Assembly (NCBI RefSeq): GCF_014784055.1
Contig: NZ_CP061813.1
Span: forward strand, 831,501 to 895,500
Source of the DNA: Polaribacter haliotis
GTDB lineage: Bacteria > Bacteroidota > Bacteroidia > Flavobacteriales > Flavobacteriaceae
Length of the DNA stretch: 64,000 nt
Direction: 5' to 3'
Position 1 is the stretch's first letter, and each line of letters opens with the position of its first letter. Shown piece by piece: positions 26,106-35,900 of the stretch. A program made the position numbers and the translations under genes. The notes under the pieces were generated by a model that saw only the letters and a list, made by a program, of their open reading frames with translations, ran no database searches and was not told where the DNA came from.

Positions 26106-26132
26106 AAATATTTATAAAACAGTTTACAATTA

Positions 26133-27698
26133 CTATCTAGCAACATTTACTGCTCTTGTTTCACGAATTACTGTAACTTTTACTTGTCCAGGATATGTCA
26201 TATCATTTTGTATTTTCTGAGAAATACTAAATGATAATTCAGATGCTTTGGTATCGTTTACTTTTGTACTTTCTACCATTACTCTTAATTCACGACCAGC
26301 TTGTATAGCATACGCTTTTTGTACACCTGTAAAACCAAATGCAATATCTTCTAAATCTTTTAAACGTTGTATGTAAGAATCTAAAACTTGACGTCTTGCT
26401 CCAGGTCTTGCTCCAGAAATAGCATCACAAACTTGTACGATTGGAGAGATTAAACTCTTCATTTCAATTTCGTCATGGTGCGCTCCAATTGCATTACAAA
26501 CATCTGGCTTTTCACCATATTTCTCTGCCCATTGCATTCCTAATAATGCATGTGGAAGTTCACTTTCTTCATTTGGTACCTTACCAATATCATGTAATAA
26601 ACCAGCACGTTTTGCAACTTTAGAATTTAAACCCATTTCTGCTGCCATAATTCCACATAAGTTGGCAACTTCACGCGAGTGCTGTAATAAATTTTGTCCG
26701 TAAGAAGATCTGTATTTCATTCTACCTACAGCTTTTACTAATTCTGGATGCAGTCCATGTATTCCTAAATCAATAACTGTTCTTTTACCAACTTCTATAA
26801 TTTCTTGGGTAATTTGCTTTTCTGTTTTTCCAACAACTTCTTCGATTCTCGCTGGATGAATTCTACCATCTGTAACTAACTTGTGCAAAGATAAACGCGC
26901 AATTTCTCTACGAATTGGATCGAAACAAGAAAGTATAATTGCATCTGGAGTGTCATCAACAATAATTTCTACACCAGTTGCAGCCTCAATCGCTCTAATA
27001 TTTCTACCTTCTCTACCAATAATTCTTCCTTTTACATCATCCGATTCTAAGTTAAAAACAGAAACACAGTTTTCTACAGCTTGTTCTACTCCTACTCTTT
27101 GTATGGTTCCTAAAACAATTTTCCTTGCTTCCTGTTCTGCTGTTAATTTAGCTTCTTCTATGGATGTTTGTACAAAAGCCATTGCTTCTGTTTTTGCTTC
27201 ATCTTTTAAAGAAGAAACCAATTCTTTTTTAGCTTCATCTGCAGATAATCCGGAAATTTGCTCCAACATGTCTACATGACGTTTGTGCATTTTATCTAAA
27301 TCGTCTTCTTTTTTTTCTAGAAAATCTAGTTTAAAATCGTAGTCTTTTTCTTTTTCTTCTAAAGAGCGATTTAATTTTTTATTCTTATCAACTTCAGATG
27401 CTACTTGTGATTCTCTATCTCTAATTCTTTTTTCAACATCAGAAATCTTCTTTTCTCTAGATAATATTACTTTTTCGTGCTCGGATTTAAGTTCTATAAA
27501 TTTTTCTTTCGCTTGTAAAATCTTTTCTTTTTTTATTGATTCTGCGTCGACTTTGGCTTCTTTAAGAATAGAATTTGCTTCTTTTCTTGTAGAGTTTAAT
27601 AACTTTTTCCCTTTAGATTTTTCTATTGATTTTGCAACGATAAAACCAATTGCAATTCCTATGATTCCCACAATAATGGGAAGTAACATTCCGTCCAT
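26133..27698 (-). CDS. rny: Ribonuclease Y
   Basis: The 521-residue protein matches RNase Y. It has one N-terminal membrane segment (about residues 5-23), a long charged coiled coil (about 25-180), a KH domain with [15 protein letters not shown] near residues 224-238, and an HD domain with HSREVANL and LLHDIGKV (His-Asp metal ligands). It is a membrane-anchored endoribonuclease that starts mRNA decay. It is the last gene of a minus-strand unit: coiled-coil gene, zapA, 6S RNA, rny. Start at 27698 is supported by the membrane segment following directly. Confidence 0.95.
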   Translation of the reverse strand: MDGMLLPIIVGIIGIAIGFIVAKSIEKSKGKKLLNSTRKEANSILKEAKVDAESIKKEKILQAKEKFIELKSEHEKVILSREKKISDVEKRIRDRESQVASEVDKNKKLNRSLEEKEKDYDFKLDFLEKKEDDLDKMHKRHVDMLEQISGLSADEAKKELVSSLKDEAKTEAMAFVQTSIEEAKLTAEQEARKIVLGTIQRVGVEQAVENCVSVFNLESDDVKGRIIGREGRNIRAIEAATGVEIIVDDTPDAIILSCFDPIRREIARLSLHKLVTDGRIHPARIEEVVGKTEKQITQEIIEVGKRTVIDLGIHGLHPELVKAVGRMKYRSSYGQNLLQHSREVANLCGIMAAEMGLNSKVAKRAGLLHDIGKVPNEESELPHALLGMQWAEKYGEKPDVCNAIGAHHDEIEMKSLISPIVQVCDAISGARPGARRQVLDSYIQRLKDLEDIAFGFTGVQKAYAIQAGRELRVMVESTKVNDTKASELSFSISQKIQNDMTYPGQVKVTVIRETRAVNVAR

Positions 27699-27712
27699 AA
27701 TTTAAGTTTAGT

Positions 27713-27900
27713 ATATAAAAAAAGCCTACATTAGTTGGGTTTTTTAAACTCCATTATGGTATGTATAGGACTAACTAACTGATCAAGGATCCACCTAAGA
27801 ACTGAAACAAGTTCAGCAATAGTGGCATGCTTTTGCAGTTAAGACTCATCCTTCATAATTGAATCGTGTTGAGTTTAATAAACAATTTACTAACGTAGGC
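27713..27900 (-). ncRNA. ssrS: 6S RNA (6S-Flavo type)
   Basis: On the minus strand the RNA begins GCCTACGTTAGT at 27900 and ends ACTAATGTAGGC at 27724. These ends form a 12-bp closing stem with one G-U pair. A T-run follows at 27723-27713 as terminator. The total of about 177-188 bases is the usual 6S size, and the interior contains further helices separated by a large bubble (for example GAACTTGTTTCAGTTC around 27798-27813). 6S RNA mimics an open promoter and binds sigma-loaded RNA polymerase. Its position between zapA and rny is the conserved place for Bacteroidota, and E. coli also has it next to zapA. Confidence 0.87.
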
Positions 27901-27928
27901 AGTGTGTTGTTAATGTATTTTAAAGAAC

Positions 27929-28219
27929 TTATGTTAAATGAGTATCCACTAATTGTGTTAACTCTTTAATTTTATCAATTGCTTCAGCACTATTTTGGTC
28001 TTTATCTAAGGAAGAAATTTCTAATTTAGATGCAAATTGTAATGCACACATGGCTAAAACATCTTGTTTGTCGCTAACTGCATAATTTTGTTCGTATTTA
28101 GAAATTAAATTATTAATTGCACTGGCCGCTTTACGCATACCTTCTTCTTCTTTGGTATTATTTACACTTAAAGGGTAAGACCTACCTGCAATAACAATAT
28201 TAATTTTTAATTTCCCCAC
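27929..28219 (-). CDS. zapA: Cell division protein ZapA
   Basis: The 96-residue protein begins KLKINIVIAGRSYPLSVNNTKEE, the conserved ZapA N-terminal beta region, and continues with a helical coiled-coil part (AASAINNLISKYEQNY, DVLAMCALQFASKLE). ZapA binds FtsZ filaments and stabilises the Z ring. It is 12 bases downstream of a small coiled-coil gene that shares its promoter, and is followed by the 6S RNA gene. Confidence 0.93.
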   Translation of the reverse strand: MGKLKINIVIAGRSYPLSVNNTKEEEGMRKAASAINNLISKYEQNYAVSDKQDVLAMCALQFASKLEISSLDKDQNSAEAIDKIKELTQLVDTHLT

Positions 28220-28231
28220 ATTTAAAGAACT

Positions 28232-28522
28232 TTATTCTTGTAACTGAATGATGCATTTATCGATCTCTCTAATTAATGCATTTATTTTGAGTTTTGTATC
28301 TCTTGTTTCTCCACTACTGCCATCTATAGTTTTCGCAATTTTTAACAAATCGTATTGTTTTTTTTGATTTGCTAACTCCTGCTGTTTATCTAATAAATCT
28401 TGTTGTAATTTTGTACTACTTTGAAGCAAAATTTCGTTTTCTTTTTTCAAAAATTCATAATTAGAAAGCAAGCTTTGTAACTTATCTTCCAGTAAATGAA
28501 TTGCTTCTAAGGTATTACTCAT
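28232..28522 (-). CDS. Small coiled-coil protein upstream of zapA (possible ZapB-like partner)
   Basis: The 96-residue protein is predicted to be almost entirely helical with heptad spacing: EAIHLLEDKLQSLLSNYEFLKKENEILLQSS, then a second helix rich in Gln and Lys. It ends with an INALIREIDKCIIQL helix. Size and coiled-coil nature recall ZapB, the ZapA partner. Conserved placement directly before zapA (12-base gap) supports a division role. The sequence itself does not prove ZapB homology, so the name is not assigned. Confidence 0.7.
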   Translation of the reverse strand: MSNTLEAIHLLEDKLQSLLSNYEFLKKENEILLQSSTKLQQDLLDKQQELANQKKQYDLLKIAKTIDGSSGETRDTKLKINALIREIDKCIIQLQE

Positions 28523-28550
28523 ACAAATTATTAGAATAAAACTATACTTA

Positions 28551-28558
28551 CAAAGTTA
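28551..28558 (-). promoter_or_regulatory. Predicted -7 box for the coiled-coil / zapA / 6S / rny unit
   Basis: The minus-strand sequence is TAACTTTG, a perfect TAnnTTTG match 28 bases before the start codon of the coiled-coil gene. Confidence 0.55.
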
Positions 28559-28668
28559 GCATTCTGTTTTAAATTTTCCAACATTTAATTGATATATTAA
28601 TAACGGCCTGATATTTAGCACTTTAATCACATACAAAATTTTACTATTTTTACAGAAAAATTCGTCTT

Positions 28669-30372
28669 TTGAAGCAACTTATTACATTATTTTTATTAAC
28701 CTTTACTATTACCTGTTTTTCACAAAAAAAATATCCCAAAGATTACTTTAGAAACCCTTTAGGAATACCGAATATTTTATCGGGAACTTTTGGTGAATTA
28801 CGAAGCAATCACTTCCATTCTGGTGTAGATATTAAAACACAAGGCAAGGAAGGATTAAAAGTTTATGCAACCGCAGATGGCTATATTTCGCGTATTAAAA
28901 TTGCTCAATTTGGTTTTGGAAAAGCACTTTATATTACACATCCAAATGGATACACAACTGTATATGCACATCTAAGTAAATATGCTGGTAAAATCGAAGA
29001 ATACGTAAAATCCATTCAATATAAAAAAGAAAATTACCAAACTGGAAATATTTTTTTAAAAGAAGGTAAATTCTCTTTAAAAAAAGGAGATTTGATTGCT
29101 TTTTCTGGAGATACAGGTGGTTCTGGTGGCCCACATTTACATTTTGAAATTCGAAACACAAAAACCGAACATATTATAAATCCAATGTTTTTCGGAATTA
29201 CTTCTGCAGACACAAAACCACCAACAATACAATCTCTTTTAGTGTATCCTTTAAGTTTCGATGCTAGAATTAACCAACAACACAATCGTTATAAAGTGTC
29301 CGTTAAGAATATTGGAAAAGGAAAATATTTGGGGAGCAGAATTTTTGCTAGTGGAACTATTGGTTTTGGAATTAATGTTTTTGATAGATTGAACAAAGCA
29401 AACAATAAAAACGGGATTTATAGTTTAGAAATGTTGGTAAATGGTAAACGTTTTTATTATCATGATGTGGAAACATTTTCGTTTGCAGAAAGTAAATACA
29501 TTAATTTATTGATAGATTATGAGTATTATAAGAAATACAAAAGCAGAGTTCAAAAAACACATAAAGTAGATGCAAATAGCTTATCTATTTACGAAGGTTT
29601 ACAAAATAATGGTAAAATTAAAATTGAAAAAGGACTTAATTATACTATTGAAATAATAGCGAAAGATTTTAATGGAAATAAAAGTTCTATAAAAATTCCT
29701 GTTGTTGGAAAAGAAAGTAATTCCATCTTTAAACAACAGAAAGACACCACTGCTTATAAAATTATTGCGAAGAATTTTCAAAAGTTCACTCAAGAAAATG
29801 TAACTATAGCTTTCCCTAAAAACACCTTTTACGAAAATGTTTATTTAGATTTTAAGGTTGATAAAGGTATTGCAAACATCCATAACCCAACAATTCCTTT
29901 AGACAAAAGCTTTACTTTAACTTTCGACGTTTCTAAGTATTCAAAAGAAGAGAAAAAACATTTATACATTGCAAATGTACAATATGCAAAATACCCAAGA
30001 TACCAATACACCAGAAAAAAGGACAGTACTTTTTACACTACTACAAAAACTCTAGGAAAATATAAATTACTTTCCGATACAAAAAAACCTACAATTAATT
30101 TGTTATATTTTAAAGACAAAGAATGGATTTCGAGTCACAAAACACTAAAAGTAAAAATTGCTGATATTGGTTCTGGTATTAAAAATTTTAGTGCCACAAT
30201 CGATGGAAAATGGATTTTAATGGAATACAATCATAAAAAAGGTATATTGACCTATAATTTTAATGATAAAAAATTGGTTGGTAGCAAACATATCTTTAAA
30301 ATTGTAGTCTCGGACAATGTTGGAAATACCAAAGAGCTTTCTGCTACGTTCTTTAAAAAACAAGTAAACTAA
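28669..30372 (+). CDS. M23-family (LytM) metallopeptidase, exported
   Basis: The 567-residue protein starts at a TTG. No in-frame ATG precedes the clear signal peptide (MKQLITLFLLTFTITCFSQ), so TTG is the likely start. The LytM domain follows at once: HFHSGVDI with His50 and Asp54, and HLHFEI with His156 and His158 complete the zinc site. The rest (about residues 190-567) is beta-rich, with a final Ig-like segment (VKIADIGSGIKNFSATIDGKW). Such enzymes cut peptidoglycan cross-bridges or act as activators in the periplasm. It runs 6 bases before a TonB-dependent receptor gene, an arrangement suggesting one operon. Confidence 0.88.
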   Translation: MKQLITLFLLTFTITCFSQKKYPKDYFRNPLGIPNILSGTFGELRSNHFHSGVDIKTQGKEGLKVYATADGYISRIKIAQFGFGKALYITHPNGYTTVYAHLSKYAGKIEEYVKSIQYKKENYQTGNIFLKEGKFSLKKGDLIAFSGDTGGSGGPHLHFEIRNTKTEHIINPMFFGITSADTKPPTIQSLLVYPLSFDARINQQHNRYKVSVKNIGKGKYLGSRIFASGTIGFGINVFDRLNKANNKNGIYSLEMLVNGKRFYYHDVETFSFAESKYINLLIDYEYYKKYKSRVQKTHKVDANSLSIYEGLQNNGKIKIEKGLNYTIEIIAKDFNGNKSSIKIPVVGKESNSIFKQQKDTTAYKIIAKNFQKFTQENVTIAFPKNTFYENVYLDFKVDKGIANIHNPTIPLDKSFTLTFDVSKYSKEEKKHLYIANVQYAKYPRYQYTRKKDSTFYTTTKTLGKYKLLSDTKKPTINLLYFKDKEWISSHKTLKVKIADIGSGIKNFSATIDGKWILMEYNHKKGILTYNFNDKKLVGSKHIFKIVVSDNVGNTKELSATFFKKQVN

Positions 30373-30378
30373 TTTTAC

Positions 30379-32826
30379 GTGAAAAAACTCTTTCTACTCT
30401 TTCTTTGTATTCCTTATTTTGCGTTTGCGCAAAAAACAACCATTTTAAAAGGAACTGTAAAAAACAAGGAAAAACAACCTATTGAAAATGTTTCCGTAAA
30501 ATTTGGCAATACTGGAACAACTACAGACGAGAATGGAAATTACAGTGTTAGAATTCCTTTTAAAGAAGAAATTACCATAATTTTTAGACATGTTTCTTAT
30601 AAAACTTTTACTAAAAAACTTACAGCTACAAGCAGAAACTCAATTAGGTTCTCTCCTATTTTATCTTTAAAAACAGAAAAATTAAAAGAAGTTGTTGTAA
30701 AAGATCGTAGAAAAGAAGCACAAGGAATTACAAAGATAGATGTAAACAAAGCAAAAAATATTGTGGGACCAAATGCTGGTGTAGAAAATGTTTTAATGAC
30801 TTTACCTGGCGTAAATAATAACAACGAATTAAGTACACAATACAATGTTCGTGGTGGAAATTTCGACGAAAACCTAGTGTATGTAAATGGAATTGAAGTT
30901 TACAGACCTTTTTTAATACGTTCTGGACAGCAAGAAGGTTTGAGTTTTATCAACTCGAATATGGTACAAAATATTAATTTTTCTGCTGGTGGATTTCAAG
31001 CTAAATATGGAGATAAATTATCATCAGTATTAGATATTACCTATCGAAAACCAACTGAAATTGCAACTACTGTAGATGCAAGTTTGTTAGGCGCAAGCGC
31101 CACTTTCGAAGGTGGTTTTTTAGATAATAAATTAAGTGTGCTTACAGGAATTAGATACAGAGACAACAGTCTTTTTGTAAATAGCAAACAAATTGAAACC
31201 AATTTTAGACCACGTTTTACAGATTTGCAGTCTTATATTTCTTATGATTTTTCTAATCAATTAACACTAAGTTATTTGAGTAATTTTTCATTGAATAATT
31301 ACGATTATCAACCAATTTCTAGAAGAACTCGTTTTGGAACCATTGCAGATCCTTTAGAATTAATTGTTTTTTACCAAGGTAAAGAAGAGAATAATTATTT
31401 TACCTTATTTAATGCCTTGTCTGCGGATTATAAAGTGAACGATAATTTGTCTTTTAGAACCACAGTTTCTAGTTATAACACGCAAGAAGAAGAATATTAC
31501 GATGTTTTGGCTTCCTATAATTTAGGTGAAGTAGATGCTAATATTGGTTCGCAAGATTTTGGGGAAGTCGATTTTTCTGAAGGAATTGGCTCTCAATTAA
31601 ACCATGCAAGAAACGATTTAGACGCACTAATTAATAATGTGCAAATAAGAGGGACTTATAAAAAAGATAGAATTCAGTGGGATTTTGGTGTTAAATATCA
31701 AAATGAAGATATACGTGAACGTATTCGTGAATGGGAAGTTATAGATTCTTTAGGTTTTTCTGTACGTCCTCCAAACCATGCTGGAAACAACCAACCTTAT
31801 GAGCCTTTTGAAGGCCCAATTACTCCTTTTCAGAATATTAGAGAAGATAATAAAGTACAAATTAATCGTATTTCTGGGTTTGTTCAAATTAACGAACGCC
31901 TATTTTGGAACGATAACGAAGTTTGGTACAATTTCGGGATTAGAGCACAAAATTGGACAGTTTCTTCAAATGGAAATAACTCTAAAAGTCAGCTTATAAT
32001 TAGTCCAAGAGCACAATTTGCAATTAAACCAAATTGGGCTAGAGATATGTTATTCCGTTTTTCTGGTGGCTGGTATTCGCAACCACCTTCTTACAGAGAA
32101 TTAAAAGATTTTAACGGAAAAATTAATGTAGATGTTAAGGCTCAAAAATCGATTCATTTAGTAACTGGAATGGATTATAGTTTTAATTTATGGGAAAGAC
32201 CTTTTAAACTAACAACTGAATTGTATTTTAAAGATTTATCGAATGTAAATGCATATTCTGTGGATAATGTAAGAATTCGTTACAGAGCAGATAATATTAC
32301 TACTGCTTATGCACATGGTTTAGATGTTCGTTTAAATGGTGAATTTGTTCCAGGAAGTGAAAGTTGGGTGAGTTTAGGATATTTAAAAACGGAAGAAAAC
32401 ATCAACAACAGAGGGAATATTGCAAGACCTTCTGACCAACGTATAAAATTCGGAATTTTATTCCAAGATTATGTCCCAAATTTACCAAATTTAAAAGCGT
32501 ATTTAAACTTGGTTTACAATACTGGAGTTCCTGGTGGAGCACCTGCATATTCGGATGTTTATCAATTTCAAGAACGTTTGCGAGATTATAAAAGAGCCGA
32601 TTTAGGTGTTTCTTATGTTTTTACGGATGCAAACAAACAATACCAAACTGGATTTTTATCAAAATTTAAAGAATTAACAGCTGGTTTAGAGCTCTTTAAT
32701 ATGTTTGATATCCAAAATGCAATTACCAATACTTGGGTAAGAGATGTATATTCTAAAACCCAGTTTGGTATTCCTAATTTTATGACAGGTAGAGTTTTAA
32801 ATTTTAAAGTTAGCATGAAGTTTTAA
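30379..32826 (+). CDS. TonB-dependent outer-membrane receptor with carboxypeptidase-like regulatory domain
   Basis: The 815-residue protein starts at GTG, with a signal peptide (MKKLFLLFLCIPYFAFAQ). Residues about 23-105 form a CarboxypepD_reg-like beta-sandwich (LKGTVKNKEKQPIENVSV, TTTDENGNYSV). The plug domain follows (LMTLPGVNNNNELSTQYNVRGGNFDENLVYVNGIE), then a barrel of about 580 residues with strands ending in aromatic residues. The last residue is Phe (FKVSMKF), as needed for outer-membrane insertion. The substrate is unknown; there is no SusD-like partner, so it is not a standard polysaccharide locus. Linkage to the LytM peptidase is 6 bases. Confidence 0.92.
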   Translation: MKKLFLLFLCIPYFAFAQKTTILKGTVKNKEKQPIENVSVKFGNTGTTTDENGNYSVRIPFKEEITIIFRHVSYKTFTKKLTATSRNSIRFSPILSLKTEKLKEVVVKDRRKEAQGITKIDVNKAKNIVGPNAGVENVLMTLPGVNNNNELSTQYNVRGGNFDENLVYVNGIEVYRPFLIRSGQQEGLSFINSNMVQNINFSAGGFQAKYGDKLSSVLDITYRKPTEIATTVDASLLGASATFEGGFLDNKLSVLTGIRYRDNSLFVNSKQIETNFRPRFTDLQSYISYDFSNQLTLSYLSNFSLNNYDYQPISRRTRFGTIADPLELIVFYQGKEENNYFTLFNALSADYKVNDNLSFRTTVSSYNTQEEEYYDVLASYNLGEVDANIGSQDFGEVDFSEGIGSQLNHARNDLDALINNVQIRGTYKKDRIQWDFGVKYQNEDIRERIREWEVIDSLGFSVRPPNHAGNNQPYEPFEGPITPFQNIREDNKVQINRISGFVQINERLFWNDNEVWYNFGIRAQNWTVSSNGNNSKSQLIISPRAQFAIKPNWARDMLFRFSGGWYSQPPSYRELKDFNGKINVDVKAQKSIHLVTGMDYSFNLWERPFKLTTELYFKDLSNVNAYSVDNVRIRYRADNITTAYAHGLDVRLNGEFVPGSESWVSLGYLKTEENINNRGNIARPSDQRIKFGILFQDYVPNLPNLKAYLNLVYNTGVPGGAPAYSDVYQFQERLRDYKRADLGVSYVFTDANKQYQTGFLSKFKELTAGLELFNMFDIQNAITNTWVRDVYSKTQFGIPNFMTGRVLNFKVSMKF

Positions 32827-32836
32827 GTAAAAAAAA

Positions 32837-32863
32837 ATCTCGCTATTATTATAATAACGAGAT
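32837..32863 (+). terminator. Bidirectional terminator between convergent genes
   Basis: ATCTCG and CGAGAT enclose an inner TATTAT/ATAATA helix with one C-A mismatch between the two helices, giving a long hairpin. An A-run precedes it and ATTTAAT follows. It separates the TonB receptor gene from the convergent giant surface-protein gene. Confidence 0.7.
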
Positions 32864-32900
32864 ATTTAATCTTAAATAAAAATTATGCTATTTCTCTTTC

Positions 32901-35900
32901 TTATCTTTTTATTAGTTTTTTAGTGATGTTTCCTTTATTTGAAATTATTTTTACAAAGTAAATACCATTTGCTAAATTACTAATATCTAATTGTTCTTTG
33001 GTAGCTTTTAAAACTCTTTTGCCAACTAAATTATATAATTCTACAGATTTTAATTCCAATCCGTTAGACAATGATATCTGTACATTAGAAATTGCAGGGT
33101 TAGGATATATAGAAATGTTATTTCTTAAAAACGCTTCGTCTATAGATAATGTTTTTGCACAAAATGTATTGTAATTTGCAGTTGCATCTTTTTTCCAATT
33201 TGTATTCGCAATTGCATTGGCTACATTATCTACTTGAATACAACCTAATTTAGAATTTCCAGTAGCATCGAACTTTGTTAGGGTTCCGTTAGAAGAGTTA
33301 TTAATATTCAAATAAGTAAGATTGTTATTACTTACATTTAATTCTGTAATATCAGAAAGTATAGAAATATCTATTTCTTCAATTAAGTTATTTGCAACGT
33401 TTAATACTTTTAAATTATTTGTATTTCTCTGTAAAGTTCTCTTTTTACCTGTTAATCTCGAAGAAAGAACAACTGTGTTTGCATTTATTAAACTACTAAT
33501 ATCTGTAATTGAGTTTCCAGAAATATTTATACTTGTTGCATTTGTAAAAGCTTCTAAACCTGCAACAGATGTTATGTTTTTTCCACTTAAATCTAAATCT
33601 CCAGTAAATGCTTGCGCTTCTTCGTAAGTAATTATTCCATCTCCATCTCCATCTAAGCCTGCAACTGCATTTAAAGTTGTTTTTAAATTTGCATCTGTTG
33701 TATACACTTCCCATTCTCCACTACAATCTAAATTGTAAGACGCTGTTGCATCTTTGCTGGTCCAATTGGTGTTTGCAAAATCTACATCATCTACAGCAAT
33801 ACATTTTAAATCTTCATTGTTTATAATATTAAAATTTGTAATTGAAGTATTTGCACCATTCTTTAAAAATGCTCTCTCGATTTTATTATTATTTAATAAC
33901 AAAGTATTTAATTTTTTATTCTGATTAATATCAACATTAATAATATTATTATTATTCAATATTAATTCTTCTAGCAATATATTTTCAGTTGTGTTAACAC
34001 CTGTTAAACTATTTTCACTTGCCCAAAGTCTCTTTAGTTTCGTGTTCTTTGTAATATCTAATTCAAACACATTCGTTTTTACAATATCTATTCTTTCTAG
34101 ATCTAAATTTTTAGAAAAATCAAAAGAACTTATATTGTTTTCGCCTGCTCTAATATCATAAAGTTTTGTGTTTTTTGATAAATCTATAGAAGTTAAGTTC
34201 GTTTCTGTTACATATAATCTCTCTAAGTTTAAAAGATTGGTAACATCTAGAGTAGAAATTGCTGTTTTCCATAAATGGATTCTATTTAAGTTTAAATTCT
34301 TCGAAAAATCGATATTTGATAAGCCAAAATTCCAATCTAGTTGAAGTTCTTCTAAAAGCGCATTGTTAGAAATATCTAAAGAGGTAATTTCGTTAGTGTT
34401 TAACCATAATTTCTTTAATTTTGTATTATTAGAAACATCTATATTCGTTATTTTATTTTCTCCTGCATACACTACTTCTAAATTAGCTAAAGCACTAATA
34501 TCTAAATCTGTAAGTTGATTTTTATCTATACTTAACCAAGTTAATTTTGTGTTTTTAGACAAATCTACCGTTGTTAAATTGTTATTTCGAATATTTAAAC
34601 CTGTAATATTAATAAAAGCCTCAATACCAGTTAAATCGGCTATTTCTAAACCTTCTCCTTTATCTATATCTTTATCAATTGCCTCTGCTTCCGAAACTTG
34701 AATTTCATTATCTCCATTCGTATTTATAAATGGATCTGCCAATAAAGCAGCTTTCATATTTGCATCTGGAATATTTACAATTGGAGCAGGATTGTAACAA
34801 TTTATACTAAAAAATGAAGCATCATCTATATTTGTGAAATTTGCTGTTGCATAGGTAACATCATCTACTTGTACACAATTTAATTTTGCGTTTCTTGAAA
34901 CATCTATGTAAGTGATATTTGTATTTGAGTTATTGTTTAAATTTATTTTCTCTATAAGTTTATTAAAATAAATTTGAACTTTTTTAAGATTAGTAAACTC
35001 ACTTAAATCTATCGAAATTAGGTCTGTATTAACAATTGTAAGATCATCTAAATTAATTTGATTACTAAGGTCTAAGCTATTTATTTTTGTATCAGCAATA
35101 AAAACTCTAGTTATATTTACATTCTTTGAAATATCTACATTTGTAATATTTGTATTAGAAACCGCAAATTCTTCTAAAAGAATATTTTGAGATACATCTA
35201 TAGCACTTAAATTACTATTATATGAAAAGTAGATCTTTTTAAGTTTTGTTAATTTGGTAACATTAATTTCTGATAATTTATTAAACTCTACCCATAAAAA
35301 TTCTAAATCTGTATTTTTAGACACATCTATTGATGTTAATTGATTATTACCTAAATGAAGAAATGTTAGTTTAGTGTTTTTAGAAACATCTATTGTGCTA
35401 ATTGCATTTTTACTTGCCCCCAGATAAGTTAAGTTTATCATAGATTCAATACCTGTTAAATCTGAAATTTTAGCATTTACATTTGGTAAATTCGTATTCA
35501 CCTCTGGATTTCCTATTTCAATTGAAGTTATTGTTTCTGCATCACTTTGTAAAATATTTCCGTTTAAACCATTTGTATCTAAACCTAAATCTATTAACGC
35601 TTGTTCGAAATTTGCATCTGGAATATTAACAATTGGTGGATTGTAACAATCTAAACTTAAGGCAGATAAATTATCTATTTGATTCCAATTTGCTGTGGAA
35701 TATGTTACATCATCTACTTCTACACAAGAAATATTTGGGTTGTTCGATAAATTTAAATCATTAATATTGATGTTATTTCCGTTCTTTAAATTTACTTTTA
35801 GAAGTTTATTATTAGAAGCATAAACATCTTTTAAATTCGTTTGTTTCGATAAATCTAATTCTTCAATAAGGTTATTCTCAAAACCAATTTTTTCAATTAG

